64,000 nt of DNA from Bacteroidota bacterium (GCA_023429135.1 JAEYWD010000086.1:1-64000); one strand, 5' to 3'; numbered from the stretch's first letter, positions 7,379 to 17,629 are shown. The notes: generated by a model not told the origin, from the letters alone. Made by a program: numbers and translations.

Positions 7379-7846
7379 ATGAGGATAAATCTGGTTTGTG
7401 TGGGAAAAACCAATGAAGATCATGTAAAAGAGGGAGTTGCAATGTACGAGAAGCGTATCAGGCATTATACCGGTTACGAATTTATAGTAATACCCGATGT
7501 GAGGAAAAAACTAACCTGTGAGCAACAAAAAGTCGAAGAAGGACAAAATATTTTAAAAAAAATATCTCCCTACGATTTTTTGGTACTTTTGGATGAGAAA
7601 GGAACCGAATTTGATTCGGTTCAGTTTGCATCATTCATAGAGAAGCATATGGTTCAAAGTAGAAAGAGTATGGTTTTTGTTGTTGGCGGGCCTTACGGTT
7701 TCTCGGGCGAGGTTTACAACCGTGCCGATTATAAATTATCTTTATCGAAAATGACATTTTCGCATCAGTTGATTCGTTTAATATTTGCTGAACAATTATA
7801 CAGGGCTTTTACAATTATTAAAGGAGAGCCTTATCATCATATCTGA
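7379..7846 (+). CDS. rlmH: 23S rRNA (pseudouridine(1915)-N(3))-methyltransferase
   Basis: A 155-residue SPOUT-class (trefoil-knot) methyltransferase that uses SAM to modify pseudouridine 1915 in helix 69 of 23S rRNA. ATG at 7379 gives the usual MRINLVCVGKT start and exactly the family length; a GTG two codons earlier is possible. The knot motifs are present: FLVLLDEKGTEFDS, MVFVVGGPYGFS and the C-terminal LSLSKMTFSHQLIRLIFAEQLYRAFTI...PYHH, with the SAM-loop glycines. It is followed after 2 bases by the large histidine kinase, so the two are likely co-transcribed. Confidence 0.96.
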   Translation: MRINLVCVGKTNEDHVKEGVAMYEKRIRHYTGYEFIVIPDVRKKLTCEQQKVEEGQNILKKISPYDFLVLLDEKGTEFDSVQFASFIEKHMVQSRKSMVFVVGGPYGFSGEVYNRADYKLSLSKMTFSHQLIRLIFAEQLYRAFTIIKGEPYHHI

Positions 7847-7848
7847 TT

Positions 7849-10800
7849 ATGGGTTTTTATTTCAGGTACAGGTATTTAATACTTGCTTTATTAGTTCTGA
7901 TTTTTGGTAAGCTTACCGAATGGAATGCCTTGTTTCCCAGGTTTGACAACACCTATGCACAAAAATTTCAAAAAATATTCGATAACAAAGAGCGCGAGTT
8001 ACAGAATTACATTTTGTATATCGAAAAATCAATCAGATCCAATTCAAATCCTGCCGAGTTGCAGAACAAACTTGCTCGCTTTTATGGTTTGGTAGAGAAA
8101 GAAGGGTTTGGAATATTTCTATACAAAAAGGATTCACTTGTTTTTTGGAGCGATAATTCGGTAGTTATAGGAAATCGATTCAATTTTTCTTCGACCAGCA
8201 AGATTTATGAGTACCTGAAAAATGCATGGTTTGTTACCAAAATTAAAGAGGTTGGCGATTGGAAAATTGTTGGGTTAATTCAGATCAAGCAGGTTTATAA
8301 TTATGAGAATAAATATTTAACCAATGAATTCCAGAGAGATTTTAATTTTCCGTCGACTGTAAAGATTTCCAGCAGGCAGGTTCCCGATGGATATCCTATT
8401 TTCAACAGTAACGGGATGTATATTTTTTCCCTCGTATTTGATAAAACCTGCGAACATCACTGGTTTCAGTTATACATACCCGTAATATCCTATTTTTTAA
8501 GTATCATTTTACTTGGTTTTTTTATTTGCGGACGTTTAAACAATATTACCAAACCCGCACTTAAAAGAAGACTCATCATTTTCATTATATTATTTACACT
8601 TCTAATAAAATATATAACAGGTTATTATCATTTCCCTGATATCTTTTACCAGCTCGATCTTTTCAGCCCTCAAAATATGGCTATCTCACAGTATATTCCG
8701 TCAATGGGTGATTTGCTACTCTGGGCCATGATCATATTTTTCATTTCGTATTTGTTGTATCAAAATATTACCTATTCCCTTATCCGGTTGCGAAATACCT
8801 ATCATAGAATTTTAACCCTGATGGGATTCTCAATGCTTATAACTATCATATTTCTTTTAATCAACGGGCTGATTAAGAATATGATTCTGAATTCGAGCAT
8901 TTCTTTTGAAGCACATAAAGTTCTGTTACTCAATTCGTACAGTTTTTTGGGTTATATTATTCTGATCCTGATTTTTGTAGCCTTTGGATTCTTTATCGAT
9001 CGTCTGACGATGATTATTTCTGATTTTGCAAATTTTAAAACCTTTGCAATTGTTTTTACATCAGTTTCGGCCTGTTTAATTCTTATAGCTTATTTATTCT
9101 GGCAAACAGAGCTTGTGAGTTTTGTATTTCTAATCTTAATTATTTTGTTGTTTGGTTATTTTCGGATAAAACTTCGAAGTACATACCAGTACTCCGGTTT
9201 GGTGCTTATAATTCTGGTGTTTGCATTTTATACTGTCGACAGAGTAATTGAGTTAAGCTTACTTAAGAATAGAAACGAAACTACAATTATTGCATCTAAC
9301 CTGGCAAATCAGCACGATCAGTCGGCCGAATACTTTCTGGAGGAATATAGTTCCAAAATTGAAAACGATACCTTAGTGAGTAATTATCTATTAACATCAG
9401 GGATTGATGATATAAATTTAACCAATCATCTGGCCAATACTTACTTCGACGGTTATTTCGAAAAATACAATTTGCAGGTTATTATATGCTATCAGTACGA
9501 CACGCTGTACCTTAGTCCGCCTGATAACCGAAACGTGCATTGCCGGGAGTATTTTTCGGGAATGATACATAATAGTGGTTCCAAGCTGCCATCTTCTTCT
9601 TTTTATTATATTGATAACCAGAATGGACGTGGAAGTTACCTTGGTTGGTTTGATTTTTCTCATACTAATAATACCGATACTGTCACAATGTTTATTGTGC
9701 TGGATTCCAAAGTAATAACCGATGAAATCGGTTACCCGGAGCTGTTACTCGACAAGAAAGTTAATCAGAAATCAAAGTTCAGAGATTATTCATATGCAAA
9801 ATATTACGATGGTACCCTTATCAACAAATTCGGGTATTATCCATATGGCTTGTCTTCAAAGGAATTTGTTGAAAAGAATAATAAGCAGCAGTTTGTCAGA
9901 AAAAAGCTGAACGATTTTAATCATCTGATATACCAGGTAAATCAAAAGGAATTAATTGTAATAAGCTATCCCAAAGTTGGACTTTTCGAAGTATTAATTG
10001 CTTTTTCGTGGATTTTCCTCTTTTTTCTGGTTGTAATTACACTTGTTTCAGTTTTCACAAATTTCCCCCTTATACAACAAGCGTTTAAGCCCGACTTCAA
10101 AAACAAAATCCAGTTTTCTGTTATGTCGGTACTCTTCTCCTCTTTAATTTTGATTGGAGGAGGAACTATCATATTCAGTATCAGACAATATAATAACCGG
10201 CATTTTGAAACACTCGAAGAGAAAATGCGTTCGATAAATGTTGAGGTTATGCAGAAGATCGGGAATGATGGTTATATCAATCCTGCCTGGCAAAGTTTTC
10301 CATATTCGAACCTTAACGAACTTCTTATAAAATTTTCGAATGTTTTTTATGCTGATATTAATCTTTTTGATCTGGGAGGAAATCTGGTAGCCACTTCACG
10401 TCCTGAAATATTTGAAAAGGGTCTAATTGGAGCGAAGATGAACTCTAATGCCTATAACGAGCTAGCAATTAACAGAAAATCTCAGTTTATTCATAATGAA
10501 AAAATTGGTCAATTGACTTATTTATCTGGTTACATCCCGCTTTTAAATCACGAGAACCAGTTAATTGCTTATTTGAATATTCCATATTTCATAAGGCAGG
10601 AGGAGTTAAAGCATGAGGTTTCAAATCTGGTGGTCGGCATTGTAAATGTTTATGTTATTCTGCTGCTGATCTCCATCCTTATTTCCATCCTTCTTTCCAG
10701 AAGAATAACTATGCCTTTGCGAATGATTCAAATGAAATTCAGCGAAATAAATCTAGTTCAGAATTACGATTCAATAGAATATTCTGGGAACGATGAAATT

Positions 10801-11562
10801 GGAGGATTGGTAAAAGAATATAACCGAATGGTTAAAGAGCTTGAAAAGAGTATTGAAATGCTGGCAAAAAGTGAACGAGAATCGGCATGGCGTGAAATGG
10901 CCCGGCAGATAGCGCATGAAATTAACAACCCACTAACTCCCATGAAATTAAGTGTTCAGCATCTATTAAGGGCTCGCAAAGATAGATCGGAGAAGTTCGA
11001 CGAGTACCTTGAACGAATCTCAGAGACACTGATTGAGGAAATCGATAACCTGTCATCTATTGCCACAGAGTTTTCCAATTTTGCCAAAATGCCTCAGGCG
11101 CATAACCTCCGCTTTAATCTGGTCGATAAAATCAATACAGTTGTTAACCTTTTTTCAAATGCGGAGGCCGATTTTGAGCTGAATTATAATAGAAATGAAA
11201 ATATTGAAGTTTTTGCCGATAAAGAGCAGATATCCCGTGTATTTATCAATTTGTTTAAGAATGCAATTCAGGCAGTTGATAAAAATATCCATCCGCTCAT
11301 TAAAATAAATCTGCATGTTGAGAATGAGAAAGTAATAGTTAAGGTTACCGATAATGGAAATGGAATTCCGGAGGAATTAAGGGAAAAATTATTCCGGCCA
11401 AATTTCACAACCAAGACGAGCGGAATGGGATTAGGATTGGCAATTATAAAAAACATTATGGAAGACATTGGTGGTGGAATTCGCTTTGTTACTGAAACCG
11501 GCAAAGGCACAACCTTCATCCTTGAGTTTCCTGTGTATAAGGATAAGAAGTTGCTTTGGTAA
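7849..11562 (+). CDS. Very large multi-transmembrane sensor histidine kinase
   Basis: A 1237-residue membrane kinase. The N-terminal half has about nine predicted membrane helices (near residues 8-24, 210-227, 241-257, 286-303, 322-343, 364-383, 397-417, 422-438, 447-463) with a first extracytoplasmic loop of about 180 residues. A second extracytoplasmic region (about 465-700) and a third (about 775-920) follow, each bounded by further membrane helices. A HAMP segment then leads to the HisKA box MARQIAHEINNPLTPMKL with phospho-acceptor H1023. The HATPase has an N-box (NLFKNAIQAV) and G-boxes (DNGNGIPEEL, GMGLGLAIIKNIM). The H-box resembles NtrY-type kinases. It starts 2 bases after rlmH. No response regulator is adjacent, so the partner is elsewhere. 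Ligand unknown. Confidence 0.85.
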   Translation: MGFYFRYRYLILALLVLIFGKLTEWNALFPRFDNTYAQKFQKIFDNKERELQNYILYIEKSIRSNSNPAELQNKLARFYGLVEKEGFGIFLYKKDSLVFWSDNSVVIGNRFNFSSTSKIYEYLKNAWFVTKIKEVGDWKIVGLIQIKQVYNYENKYLTNEFQRDFNFPSTVKISSRQVPDGYPIFNSNGMYIFSLVFDKTCEHHWFQLYIPVISYFLSIILLGFFICGRLNNITKPALKRRLIIFIILFTLLIKYITGYYHFPDIFYQLDLFSPQNMAISQYIPSMGDLLLWAMIIFFISYLLYQNITYSLIRLRNTYHRILTLMGFSMLITIIFLLINGLIKNMILNSSISFEAHKVLLLNSYSFLGYIILILIFVAFGFFIDRLTMIISDFANFKTFAIVFTSVSACLILIAYLFWQTELVSFVFLILIILLFGYFRIKLRSTYQYSGLVLIILVFAFYTVDRVIELSLLKNRNETTIIASNLANQHDQSAEYFLEEYSSKIENDTLVSNYLLTSGIDDINLTNHLANTYFDGYFEKYNLQVIICYQYDTLYLSPPDNRNVHCREYFSGMIHNSGSKLPSSSFYYIDNQNGRGSYLGWFDFSHTNNTDTVTMFIVLDSKVITDEIGYPELLLDKKVNQKSKFRDYSYAKYYDGTLINKFGYYPYGLSSKEFVEKNNKQQFVRKKLNDFNHLIYQVNQKELIVISYPKVGLFEVLIAFSWIFLFFLVVITLVSVFTNFPLIQQAFKPDFKNKIQFSVMSVLFSSLILIGGGTIIFSIRQYNNRHFETLEEKMRSINVEVMQKIGNDGYINPAWQSFPYSNLNELLIKFSNVFYADINLFDLGGNLVATSRPEIFEKGLIGAKMNSNAYNELAINRKSQFIHNEKIGQLTYLSGYIPLLNHENQLIAYLNIPYFIRQEELKHEVSNLVVGIVNVYVILLLISILISILLSRRITMPLRMIQMKFSEINLVQNYDSIEYSGNDEIGGLVKEYNRMVKELEKSIEMLAKSERESAWREMARQIAHEINNPLTPMKLSVQHLLRARKDRSEKFDEYLERISETLIEEIDNLSSIATEFSNFAKMPQAHNLRFNLVDKINTVVNLFSNAEADFELNYNRNENIEVFADKEQISRVFINLFKNAIQAVDKNIHPLIKINLHVENEKVIVKVTDNGNGIPEELREKLFRPNFTTKTSGMGLGLAIIKNIMEDIGGGIRFVTETGKGTTFILEFPVYKDKKLLW

Positions 11563-11615
11563 GCCGTCTGAAAATAGTAAAACCTATTTTTAATGTTTAT
11601 CGTACACCCTTTAAT

Positions 11616-11644
11616 TTGAATTTGTATTAATATTTTTAATTTTG
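11616..11644 (+). promoter_or_regulatory. Promoter of the T9SS/adhesin cluster (-33 TTG, -7 TAATTTTG)
   Basis: TTG at 11616-11618 and TAATTTTG at 11637-11644 with an 18-base spacer match the Bacteroidota housekeeping promoter closely. It lies 30 bases before the TTG start of the adhesin-like gene. Confidence 0.6.
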
Positions 11645-11674
11645 TTTTTGACCCGATAAAAACCTAAAGTACCG

Positions 11675-14600
11675 TTGAAGATACTTAACTTTATATTAAT
11701 AGTATTCACGATTTTAGTTTCTGAAAAGATTTTTGCCCAAACGTCTTCTGAGATTAAAGATGTGATAAATATTTATACTAAAGTTACATCTTTTGAAAGT
11801 GCAAGTATAGTGAATGTTACGTCTTCTATCGGATTCAAGGCGGGCGACACTGTAATGATTGCTCAGATGAGTGGCGCAATTTATTCTCTGGACGATCCGA
11901 ACGTTATTGATAATCCTGCTAATGTTGGTAAATATGAACTCACTGTTATTGGTGCTGTTTCTGCAAATAAGATAACCTTTAACTCACCCTTAAAAAGCTC
12001 GTACGATCAAAGTGAATTTATTCAATTAATCAGAGTGCCTTCCTACAACGATGCAATTGTTGTTGATAAGCTCACATGTAGTCCATGGGATGGTACGAAA
12101 GGCGGAGTTTTGGTGCTTGTTGCAAACAGGTCGGTTACTTTGAATTCCGATATCGATGTGTCAGGAAAAGGGTTTAGAGGGAAACCTCCTATTACTTATG
12201 CCGTTGGGAAATGTTTTGGTTCCAGTGGAGTCCCTTTTACTACCTATAATATTTTAAATGCAAGCGCTGACAGTACCTCAGGGTTAAAAGGTGATGGTAT
12301 ATCTACCAATCAGTTTGTGTATACTATGGGGAAAGGGCCCGCGGGTAATGGCGGCGGAGCTGGCACAGGAGCTTTTGCCGGTGGCGGCGGAGGCGGAAAC
12401 TATGGTTTAGGAGGAAATGGAGCAAAAGAGAAATGTGCCACTGAAAGTCAGTTAAACTGGGGTGGGAATGGCGGCGGCATTGATGCTCAATATTTCAGCA
12501 ATAGTTTCTTTCATCGTCGCATATACATGGGAGGAGGCGGGGGTAGTGGTATCCAGAAAACCTCTTCATCGGGTTCAGCCGGAGGAAACGGTGGCGGTAT
12601 TGTTATTATTCTTACATCTCACCTGATTACCAATAGCCATTACATTAAGGCTAATGGACAGGATGTTGAACCAGCAGTTACCGATGGATCATCATCAGGC
12701 GGTGGTGGTGGCGGTGGTATGATATTATTGACAGTAGATTCTGTGAAGAATGACATACTGAACGTTAGTGCCCGGGGGGGAAATGGAGGTAGTTCTGCTT
12801 CAAGTACACCATGCGAAGGCCAAGGCGGTGGCGGAGGCGGTGGATTTATTTGGTTTACGGGGAAAGATAGAACTTTTACAACATTTGATGTTTCCGGAGG
12901 TAAGTCTGGTACCGGATCGGGTTGCGATGTATCATCAACATCGGGGAACAAGGGCGATTCTCTTAACCGGTTGTTACTTCCGTTAACAGGCTTTTTAAAT
13001 AATACGATCACGTCTGTTTCCAAAACCTGTTATAATACAAGGGTAATTGTAAAAGGAAGCCGTCCACAGGGAGGAAACGGAGAGTTTACTTTTTTGTGGG
13101 AGTATCGTAACTATGGTTCAACATCATGGCTTCCTGCACCAGGTAAAAATGACTCGGTTGATTACCGGACACCTTTTCTTACCGATACAACAGAATTCCG
13201 GAGAATTGTTTCATCCGACGGCATGAATGATGTTAGCCGATTGATTAAGATTGATGTTTTCCCACAAATAGTTAACAATATTGTAGATCCCGATACTATA
13301 GTTTGTTATGGTTCTCTCCAGGTTAAAGTGCGAGGTGCCATTGCCGGTGGAGGAATTGGCAACTTTACATATGAATGGACACGTCGTACACTTACAGGAT
13401 CGTGGGAGTTGGCCACAGGAATAAATAGCGGACTTGACTACTCTGCACCAACCGATGTTACAAGATTTTACAGGAGGAAAGCCACATCTGACTATTGCAG
13501 CACTTACGATTCGGTAAAAGTTGAAGTATTACCTCTGATTTCAAATAATCTGGTTACACCGCGTCAAACGGTATGTACCGGTTCTACTCCTTCCCCATAC
13601 CTCGGGAGTGAGCCATCTGGCGGAAGCGGATCATATGCCTATCTTTGGCAGTGGAGTACCGATTCTCTTGTTTGGAGCAACACATCTGTTTCAGCAAAAG
13701 ACTTTTCAAATCCTGTCGTTTTACCGCAAACAACTTACTATCGTCGTCTTGTCCTATCGGGATTGAAGGATTGCTGCCGCGATACAAGTAAGAATATCAA
13801 GGTTATTGTACTTCCTACAATAACAAATAACACAATTGCCGCTCCCCAAACCATTTGTCAGGATACCAAGCCTGAATTATTTACCGGTAGCAATCCTGAA
13901 GGAGGCGACATAAGCACCGGTTACAGGTATAAATGGGAGTCGAGTGAAAACAACATTAAATGGGATTCAATTCAGTATTCACATTTACTAGCAGATTTTC
14001 AGGCTGTTGAGCAGGATACAACGAAATCGTTCCGAAGAATAGTATATTCTGGATTAAACGATTGTTGTAAAAGTATCAGTAATCCCATAAAGATCACTGT
14101 TCAACCTAAAATAAAGAATAATACCATTCTTGGAGATACTGCAATTTGCGACAATGCTACCCCGGCTCTTGTGAAAGGTGCTTTTAGCTCATTTACCGGG
14201 GGGGATGGAACAACTTATGCTTCCCGGTGGATGCGAAAATCGGTAACAGGAAGTTGGCAGGATATTCCCGGAGCTTTACAATATACTTATCAACCCGGAG
14301 CTTTAACCGATACTATTTGGTATCAGAGGGTCATTTCATCCGGTACATGTGTCGATTATTCGAATATTGTTAAAATAAATGTATTGAATACAATACAAGG
14401 TAACCAGATTACCGGTAATAATGTGGTTTGTGAAGGATTTCAAGCTGGTCAGTTAAGCAGTGAAAATATAACAGGTGGCGAACCTAATGTTTATCGCTTC
14501 ACATGGGAAAAAAGTACCGATCAGGTAAGCTGGAGCGCTGTTCAGGGAGAAGCCGATTCTCAGTTATTACCCGGAGTATTACCTCAGTCAACACATTTCA

Positions 14601-15202
14601 GGAGAAGAATAAAATCGGGTCCGTTTGATTGTTGTGTAAGTCTCAGTAATTCATTCCTGATTTCGGTAGATAAGCTCCCTTCGGTTCCAAAGGCAGAAGA
14701 AGATAAGGATTTGATTTTTCAGGATACCTCTTCTTTATATGCAGAGCATCCTTTAATTGGAACAGGCATTTGGACCAGCAGTTCCGATGCTGTTATTTCA
14801 AATGTCAACAGCAATAAAACTCGCTTGTCGGGTTTGAAGTTCGGGCGTTATGTATTTTATTGGACAATTACCAATGGCGTTTGTCCATCGGTTACCGACA
14901 GCGTAGTTATTAACATAAGTGATCTTCAGAGATATACAGGTTTCTCGCCAAATAATGACGGAGTAAACGATTATTTTGTAGTTGACGGAATCTCTAATGC
15001 TCCAAACAAGGAACTTACCATAATAAATCGTTGGGGAGTGGAGGTATTTCACTCGCCGGATTATAAGAATGATTGGGATGGGAAGAGCAAAAGTGGCGAA
15101 GACTTGCCGGAGGATACCTATTTTTATATATTGAAAGTTAAAGACATCTATAATGCAGGGAAAAGTCGTGTTTACCAAAATTTCGTGGTTATAAAAAGAT
15201 AG
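11675..15202 (+). CDS. Gliding-type surface protein with glycine-rich region, six Ig/PKD-like repeats and T9SS type B C-terminal domain
   Basis: A 1175-residue secreted protein. The start is TTG at 11675, chosen because it begins a clean signal peptide (MKILNFILIVF...FAQ, cleavage near residue 22). Residues about 220-395 are very rich in glycine runs. Six similar modules of about 92-97 residues begin near 441, 533, 623, 717, 814 and 908. Each opens with a strand ending in a cysteine followed by a GG-x-G-x-Y-x-W core and ending in YYRR-type strands, as in SprB-like/PKD-like adhesin modules. The C-terminus (from about 1085, GFSPNNDGVNDYFVV) is the gliding-motility CTD (TIGR04131, type B T9SS signal). 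It is expected to be exported by T9SS and anchored through the next gene's PorP/SprF product. Two G7 runs (12774-12780, 14198-14204) lie in frame. Confidence 0.85.
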   Translation: MKILNFILIVFTILVSEKIFAQTSSEIKDVINIYTKVTSFESASIVNVTSSIGFKAGDTVMIAQMSGAIYSLDDPNVIDNPANVGKYELTVIGAVSANKITFNSPLKSSYDQSEFIQLIRVPSYNDAIVVDKLTCSPWDGTKGGVLVLVANRSVTLNSDIDVSGKGFRGKPPITYAVGKCFGSSGVPFTTYNILNASADSTSGLKGDGISTNQFVYTMGKGPAGNGGGAGTGAFAGGGGGGNYGLGGNGAKEKCATESQLNWGGNGGGIDAQYFSNSFFHRRIYMGGGGGSGIQKTSSSGSAGGNGGGIVIILTSHLITNSHYIKANGQDVEPAVTDGSSSGGGGGGGMILLTVDSVKNDILNVSARGGNGGSSASSTPCEGQGGGGGGGFIWFTGKDRTFTTFDVSGGKSGTGSGCDVSSTSGNKGDSLNRLLLPLTGFLNNTITSVSKTCYNTRVIVKGSRPQGGNGEFTFLWEYRNYGSTSWLPAPGKNDSVDYRTPFLTDTTEFRRIVSSDGMNDVSRLIKIDVFPQIVNNIVDPDTIVCYGSLQVKVRGAIAGGGIGNFTYEWTRRTLTGSWELATGINSGLDYSAPTDVTRFYRRKATSDYCSTYDSVKVEVLPLISNNLVTPRQTVCTGSTPSPYLGSEPSGGSGSYAYLWQWSTDSLVWSNTSVSAKDFSNPVVLPQTTYYRRLVLSGLKDCCRDTSKNIKVIVLPTITNNTIAAPQTICQDTKPELFTGSNPEGGDISTGYRYKWESSENNIKWDSIQYSHLLADFQAVEQDTTKSFRRIVYSGLNDCCKSISNPIKITVQPKIKNNTILGDTAICDNATPALVKGAFSSFTGGDGTTYASRWMRKSVTGSWQDIPGALQYTYQPGALTDTIWYQRVISSGTCVDYSNIVKINVLNTIQGNQITGNNVVCEGFQAGQLSSENITGGEPNVYRFTWEKSTDQVSWSAVQGEADSQLLPGVLPQSTHFRRRIKSGPFDCCVSLSNSFLISVDKLPSVPKAEEDKDLIFQDTSSLYAEHPLIGTGIWTSSSDAVISNVNSNKTRLSGLKFGRYVFYWTITNGVCPSVTDSVVINISDLQRYTGFSPNNDGVNDYFVVDGISNAPNKELTIINRWGVEVFHSPDYKNDWDGKSKSGEDLPEDTYFYILKVKDIYNAGKSRVYQNFVVIKR

Positions 15203-15204
15203 TG

Positions 15205-16116
15205 ATGGGAAAATTTTATTGTATACTGATTTTGGGATTAATGCTTCATTCGGTTGGAATGGCGCAATATTTCCCTATTTATAGTCAGTATATGATGAAT
15301 GGTCTTGCAATCAACCCCGCCTATGCCGGGAGCCGTGACGTTTTATCTGCTACTCTGTTTGGGCGTAAGCAATGGTTTGGTATCAATGGTGCCCCATCGA
15401 ATTACTCATTGGGAGCGCATATGCCTCTTAAAAATCAAAAATCTGCGATAGGTTTTCAGGCACATAACGAGTCGATTGGAATAGAAAATAATACAGGTAT
15501 TTTTGGAACGTATGCTCACCGGTTAAGGTTAGGCAACGGTAAACTTGCTTTGGGCCTGAAGGCCGGAGTTAGCTTTATAAACGAAGAAAGCTCCAAGCTT
15601 TCGTTAAAGTCGCCAACAGGAGATGTTGCATTCGAGAACATAAAAGAAGGAGTGGTGATGCCTAATTTCGGGTTTGGTATTTATTATTCAAACACAAAAT
15701 TCTTTGCAGGTCTTTCGCTTCCGGCAATTCTAAATTATAATTCCGGCGGACAGGCAACGAATGAGATAAAATCGGCCAATATTCTGTTTTCAGGCGGTTA
15801 CTTATGGAAAGTATCTGAGGTATTTAAGGTTAAACCTTCAACTCTTGTCAAATATAAATTTGGATCCCCAACACAATTCGATCTAAATTTAAACTGGATA
15901 TTTTTCAAGAATGATATGCTCTGGGTTGGTCATTCCTACAGGCATAAAGAAGCTATTGTTACCCTGGTTGAAATTCAGATTACCCGACAATTCCGGTTAG
16001 GATATTCATACGATTATTCAATCGGACCACTTAAATACAATAATGGCTCACACGAAATTATGATCCGCTATGAGTGGCGCGACAGGGTAAATACATTAAA
16101 TCCACTTTATTTTTAA
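15205..16116 (+). CDS. PorP/SprF family type IX secretion membrane protein
   Basis: About 303 residues starting at ATG 15205, two bases after the adhesin stop (a GTG overlapping that stop is an alternative). A signal peptide (cleavage near GMAQ-YF) is followed by the family signature PIYSQYMMNGLAINPAYAGSRD and a predicted outer-membrane beta-barrel of alternating strands to a terminal aromatic-rich strand (...LNPLYF). PorP/SprF proteins sit in the outer membrane and serve type B-CTD cargo; each is usually encoded next to its cargo, as here. This is the strongest evidence that the upstream gene is T9SS cargo. Confidence 0.92.
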   Translation: MGKFYCILILGLMLHSVGMAQYFPIYSQYMMNGLAINPAYAGSRDVLSATLFGRKQWFGINGAPSNYSLGAHMPLKNQKSAIGFQAHNESIGIENNTGIFGTYAHRLRLGNGKLALGLKAGVSFINEESSKLSLKSPTGDVAFENIKEGVVMPNFGFGIYYSNTKFFAGLSLPAILNYNSGGQATNEIKSANILFSGGYLWKVSEVFKVKPSTLVKYKFGSPTQFDLNLNWIFFKNDMLWVGHSYRHKEAIVTLVEIQITRQFRLGYSYDYSIGPLKYNNGSHEIMIRYEWRDRVNTLNPLYF

Positions 16117-16119
16117 TGT

Positions 16120-17538
16120 ATGATGATGAGGGGATTACATAAAATCATTTTAACCGGACTTTTACTTTTTACAGTGGCATTCGGGAATGCTCAAAATCTT
16201 TTTGAAGTAAAATCGTTGCCCTTCAATTCTAAAGAATATAACGAGTTTGGGCCGGTACCCTATAATGATGGATTAGTGCTTGTTACTTATCGTGTGCAGC
16301 ATCTTTATAAAACCGAGGTTGATATTGACGAGAAAGATATAAACGATTTGTATTTTGTTCAAAAGCTCGATACAGGTAAATGGGGAGAGCTTCAGTTTTT
16401 CTCAACAGAATTGAATACAAAAAACCACGAAGGTAAAGCTACATTTTCAAAAGATGGAAACACAATTTATTTCACGAGGTTTTTTAACCCTGAGGGAAAT
16501 ATAGTTAAGGCTGTGAAGAGTGGTGGTGAATGGAAAAACCAGGTTGTTATTTCTTTAAACTCGACCGAATACCGTATAAAAGATCCGTCCTTAAGTGTTG
16601 ATGGTAAGAAGCTTTTCTTTGCTTCTAATGCTTCCGATGGATTTGGAGGTTACGACATTTATGTTTCAACTTTTGAAAGAGGCGACTGGTCGAAGCCAAA
16701 GAATCTGGGACCTTTGGTAAATACTTCCGGTAATGAAGTGGCGCCTTTTTTTCATTCTTCGGGGAAACTTTATTTTTCATCGAATAAACTTCCCGGACTT
16801 GGGCGTTACGATATATTTTATACCCGGGAAGTGAACGGGAAATGGGTAACTCCTAAAAATCTTCCAGAACCGGTTAACTCAAACCGCGACGATATGTATT
16901 ATTACTCTGGTCCAGGAGATTCCACAGGATATTTTTCAACTAACCGAAACCGGTCCTTCGACATTTTTAGCTTCAAGTCCTTATGGCCTGCATTCGGAGA
17001 ATGCAATCCAATCGAGAAAAACTCTTATACTTACAGGTTTACCGAAGACGGCGTAATTGATGAAAACGACTCCACTACTTCAACATGGCTTTATGAATGG
17101 GATTTTGGAGATGGTTCTCCCAAAATAAGGACAACGGAGTCAAAGGCTATCCATACATTCCCCGGCCCAGGACAGTTTGTGGTACAAATAAACGTTATCG
17201 ATACTTTAACAGGAGTGGTAATGTTGAATGCAAATTCGTATCCTTTCGAAGCAACTGATGTTGAGCAGGCTATTATAACATGCAGTGATGAAATAGTTGA
17301 AAATACTTCCGCTAAGTTCGATGCTTCTTCGTCTAATCTTCCGTTGTTTAAGAATATAGATTACTATTACTGGGACTTTGGCGATGGGGAAACTGCTGTT
17401 GGTGTTTCACCCGAACATACTTACTATGCTCCCGGAAAATATACAGTGAAGCTATGTGTTCAGGCTGCTCCCGACGAAGCTGACGTGGTTAACAAGACGT
17501 GTGTATTTAAAGAAATAAAGGTTATCCCTTCTCAATAA
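16120..17538 (+). CDS. Secreted PD40 (TolB-like) and PKD-repeat protein, T9SS-associated
   Basis: A 472-residue exported protein (signal peptide to about residue 24, FGNAQ). Residues 40-290 hold PD40/TolB-type beta-propeller repeats (FSKDGNTIYFTR, LSVDGKKLFFAS, FHSSGKLYFSSN, GYFSTNR), and residues about 300-470 hold two PKD domains (YEWDFGDGSPKI, YYWDFGDGETAV). It resembles the N-terminal part of PorE-type T9SS proteins but has no OmpA peptidoglycan-binding domain, so the PorE name is not applied. It is 3 bases after PorP/SprF and clearly the same operon; a role in cargo anchoring or assembly is inferred from this. Confidence 0.8.
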   Translation: MMMRGLHKIILTGLLLFTVAFGNAQNLFEVKSLPFNSKEYNEFGPVPYNDGLVLVTYRVQHLYKTEVDIDEKDINDLYFVQKLDTGKWGELQFFSTELNTKNHEGKATFSKDGNTIYFTRFFNPEGNIVKAVKSGGEWKNQVVISLNSTEYRIKDPSLSVDGKKLFFASNASDGFGGYDIYVSTFERGDWSKPKNLGPLVNTSGNEVAPFFHSSGKLYFSSNKLPGLGRYDIFYTREVNGKWVTPKNLPEPVNSNRDDMYYYSGPGDSTGYFSTNRNRSFDIFSFKSLWPAFGECNPIEKNSYTYRFTEDGVIDENDSTTSTWLYEWDFGDGSPKIRTTESKAIHTFPGPGQFVVQINVIDTLTGVVMLNANSYPFEATDVEQAIITCSDEIVENTSAKFDASSSNLPLFKNIDYYYWDFGDGETAVGVSPEHTYYAPGKYTVKLCVQAAPDEADVVNKTCVFKEIKVIPSQ

Positions 17539-17629
17539 TACAAATTAAATTTTGTTATTGATTCGGGAGGATTGACATTATTTTATAACTTAGATTAGCA
17601 ATTAAATTTTGCATCATATATTGTAGTAT

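Noticed and set aside
6862..7413. Longer N-terminus for the DUF4783 gene
   Set aside because: The extension to 7413 runs into the divergent rlmH start and lacks a signal peptide, while the ATG at 7278 gives one.
12640..13023. 127-codon minus-strand frame rich in proline
   Set aside because: It is the antisense of the glycine-rich part of the adhesin-like gene (poly-Gly codons read as Pro on the other strand).
16120..17538. Naming the PD40/PKD protein as PorE or GldJ/GldK family
   Set aside because: The PD40 and PKD domains fit, but the OmpA-like C-terminal domain of PorE is missing, so the name would overreach.
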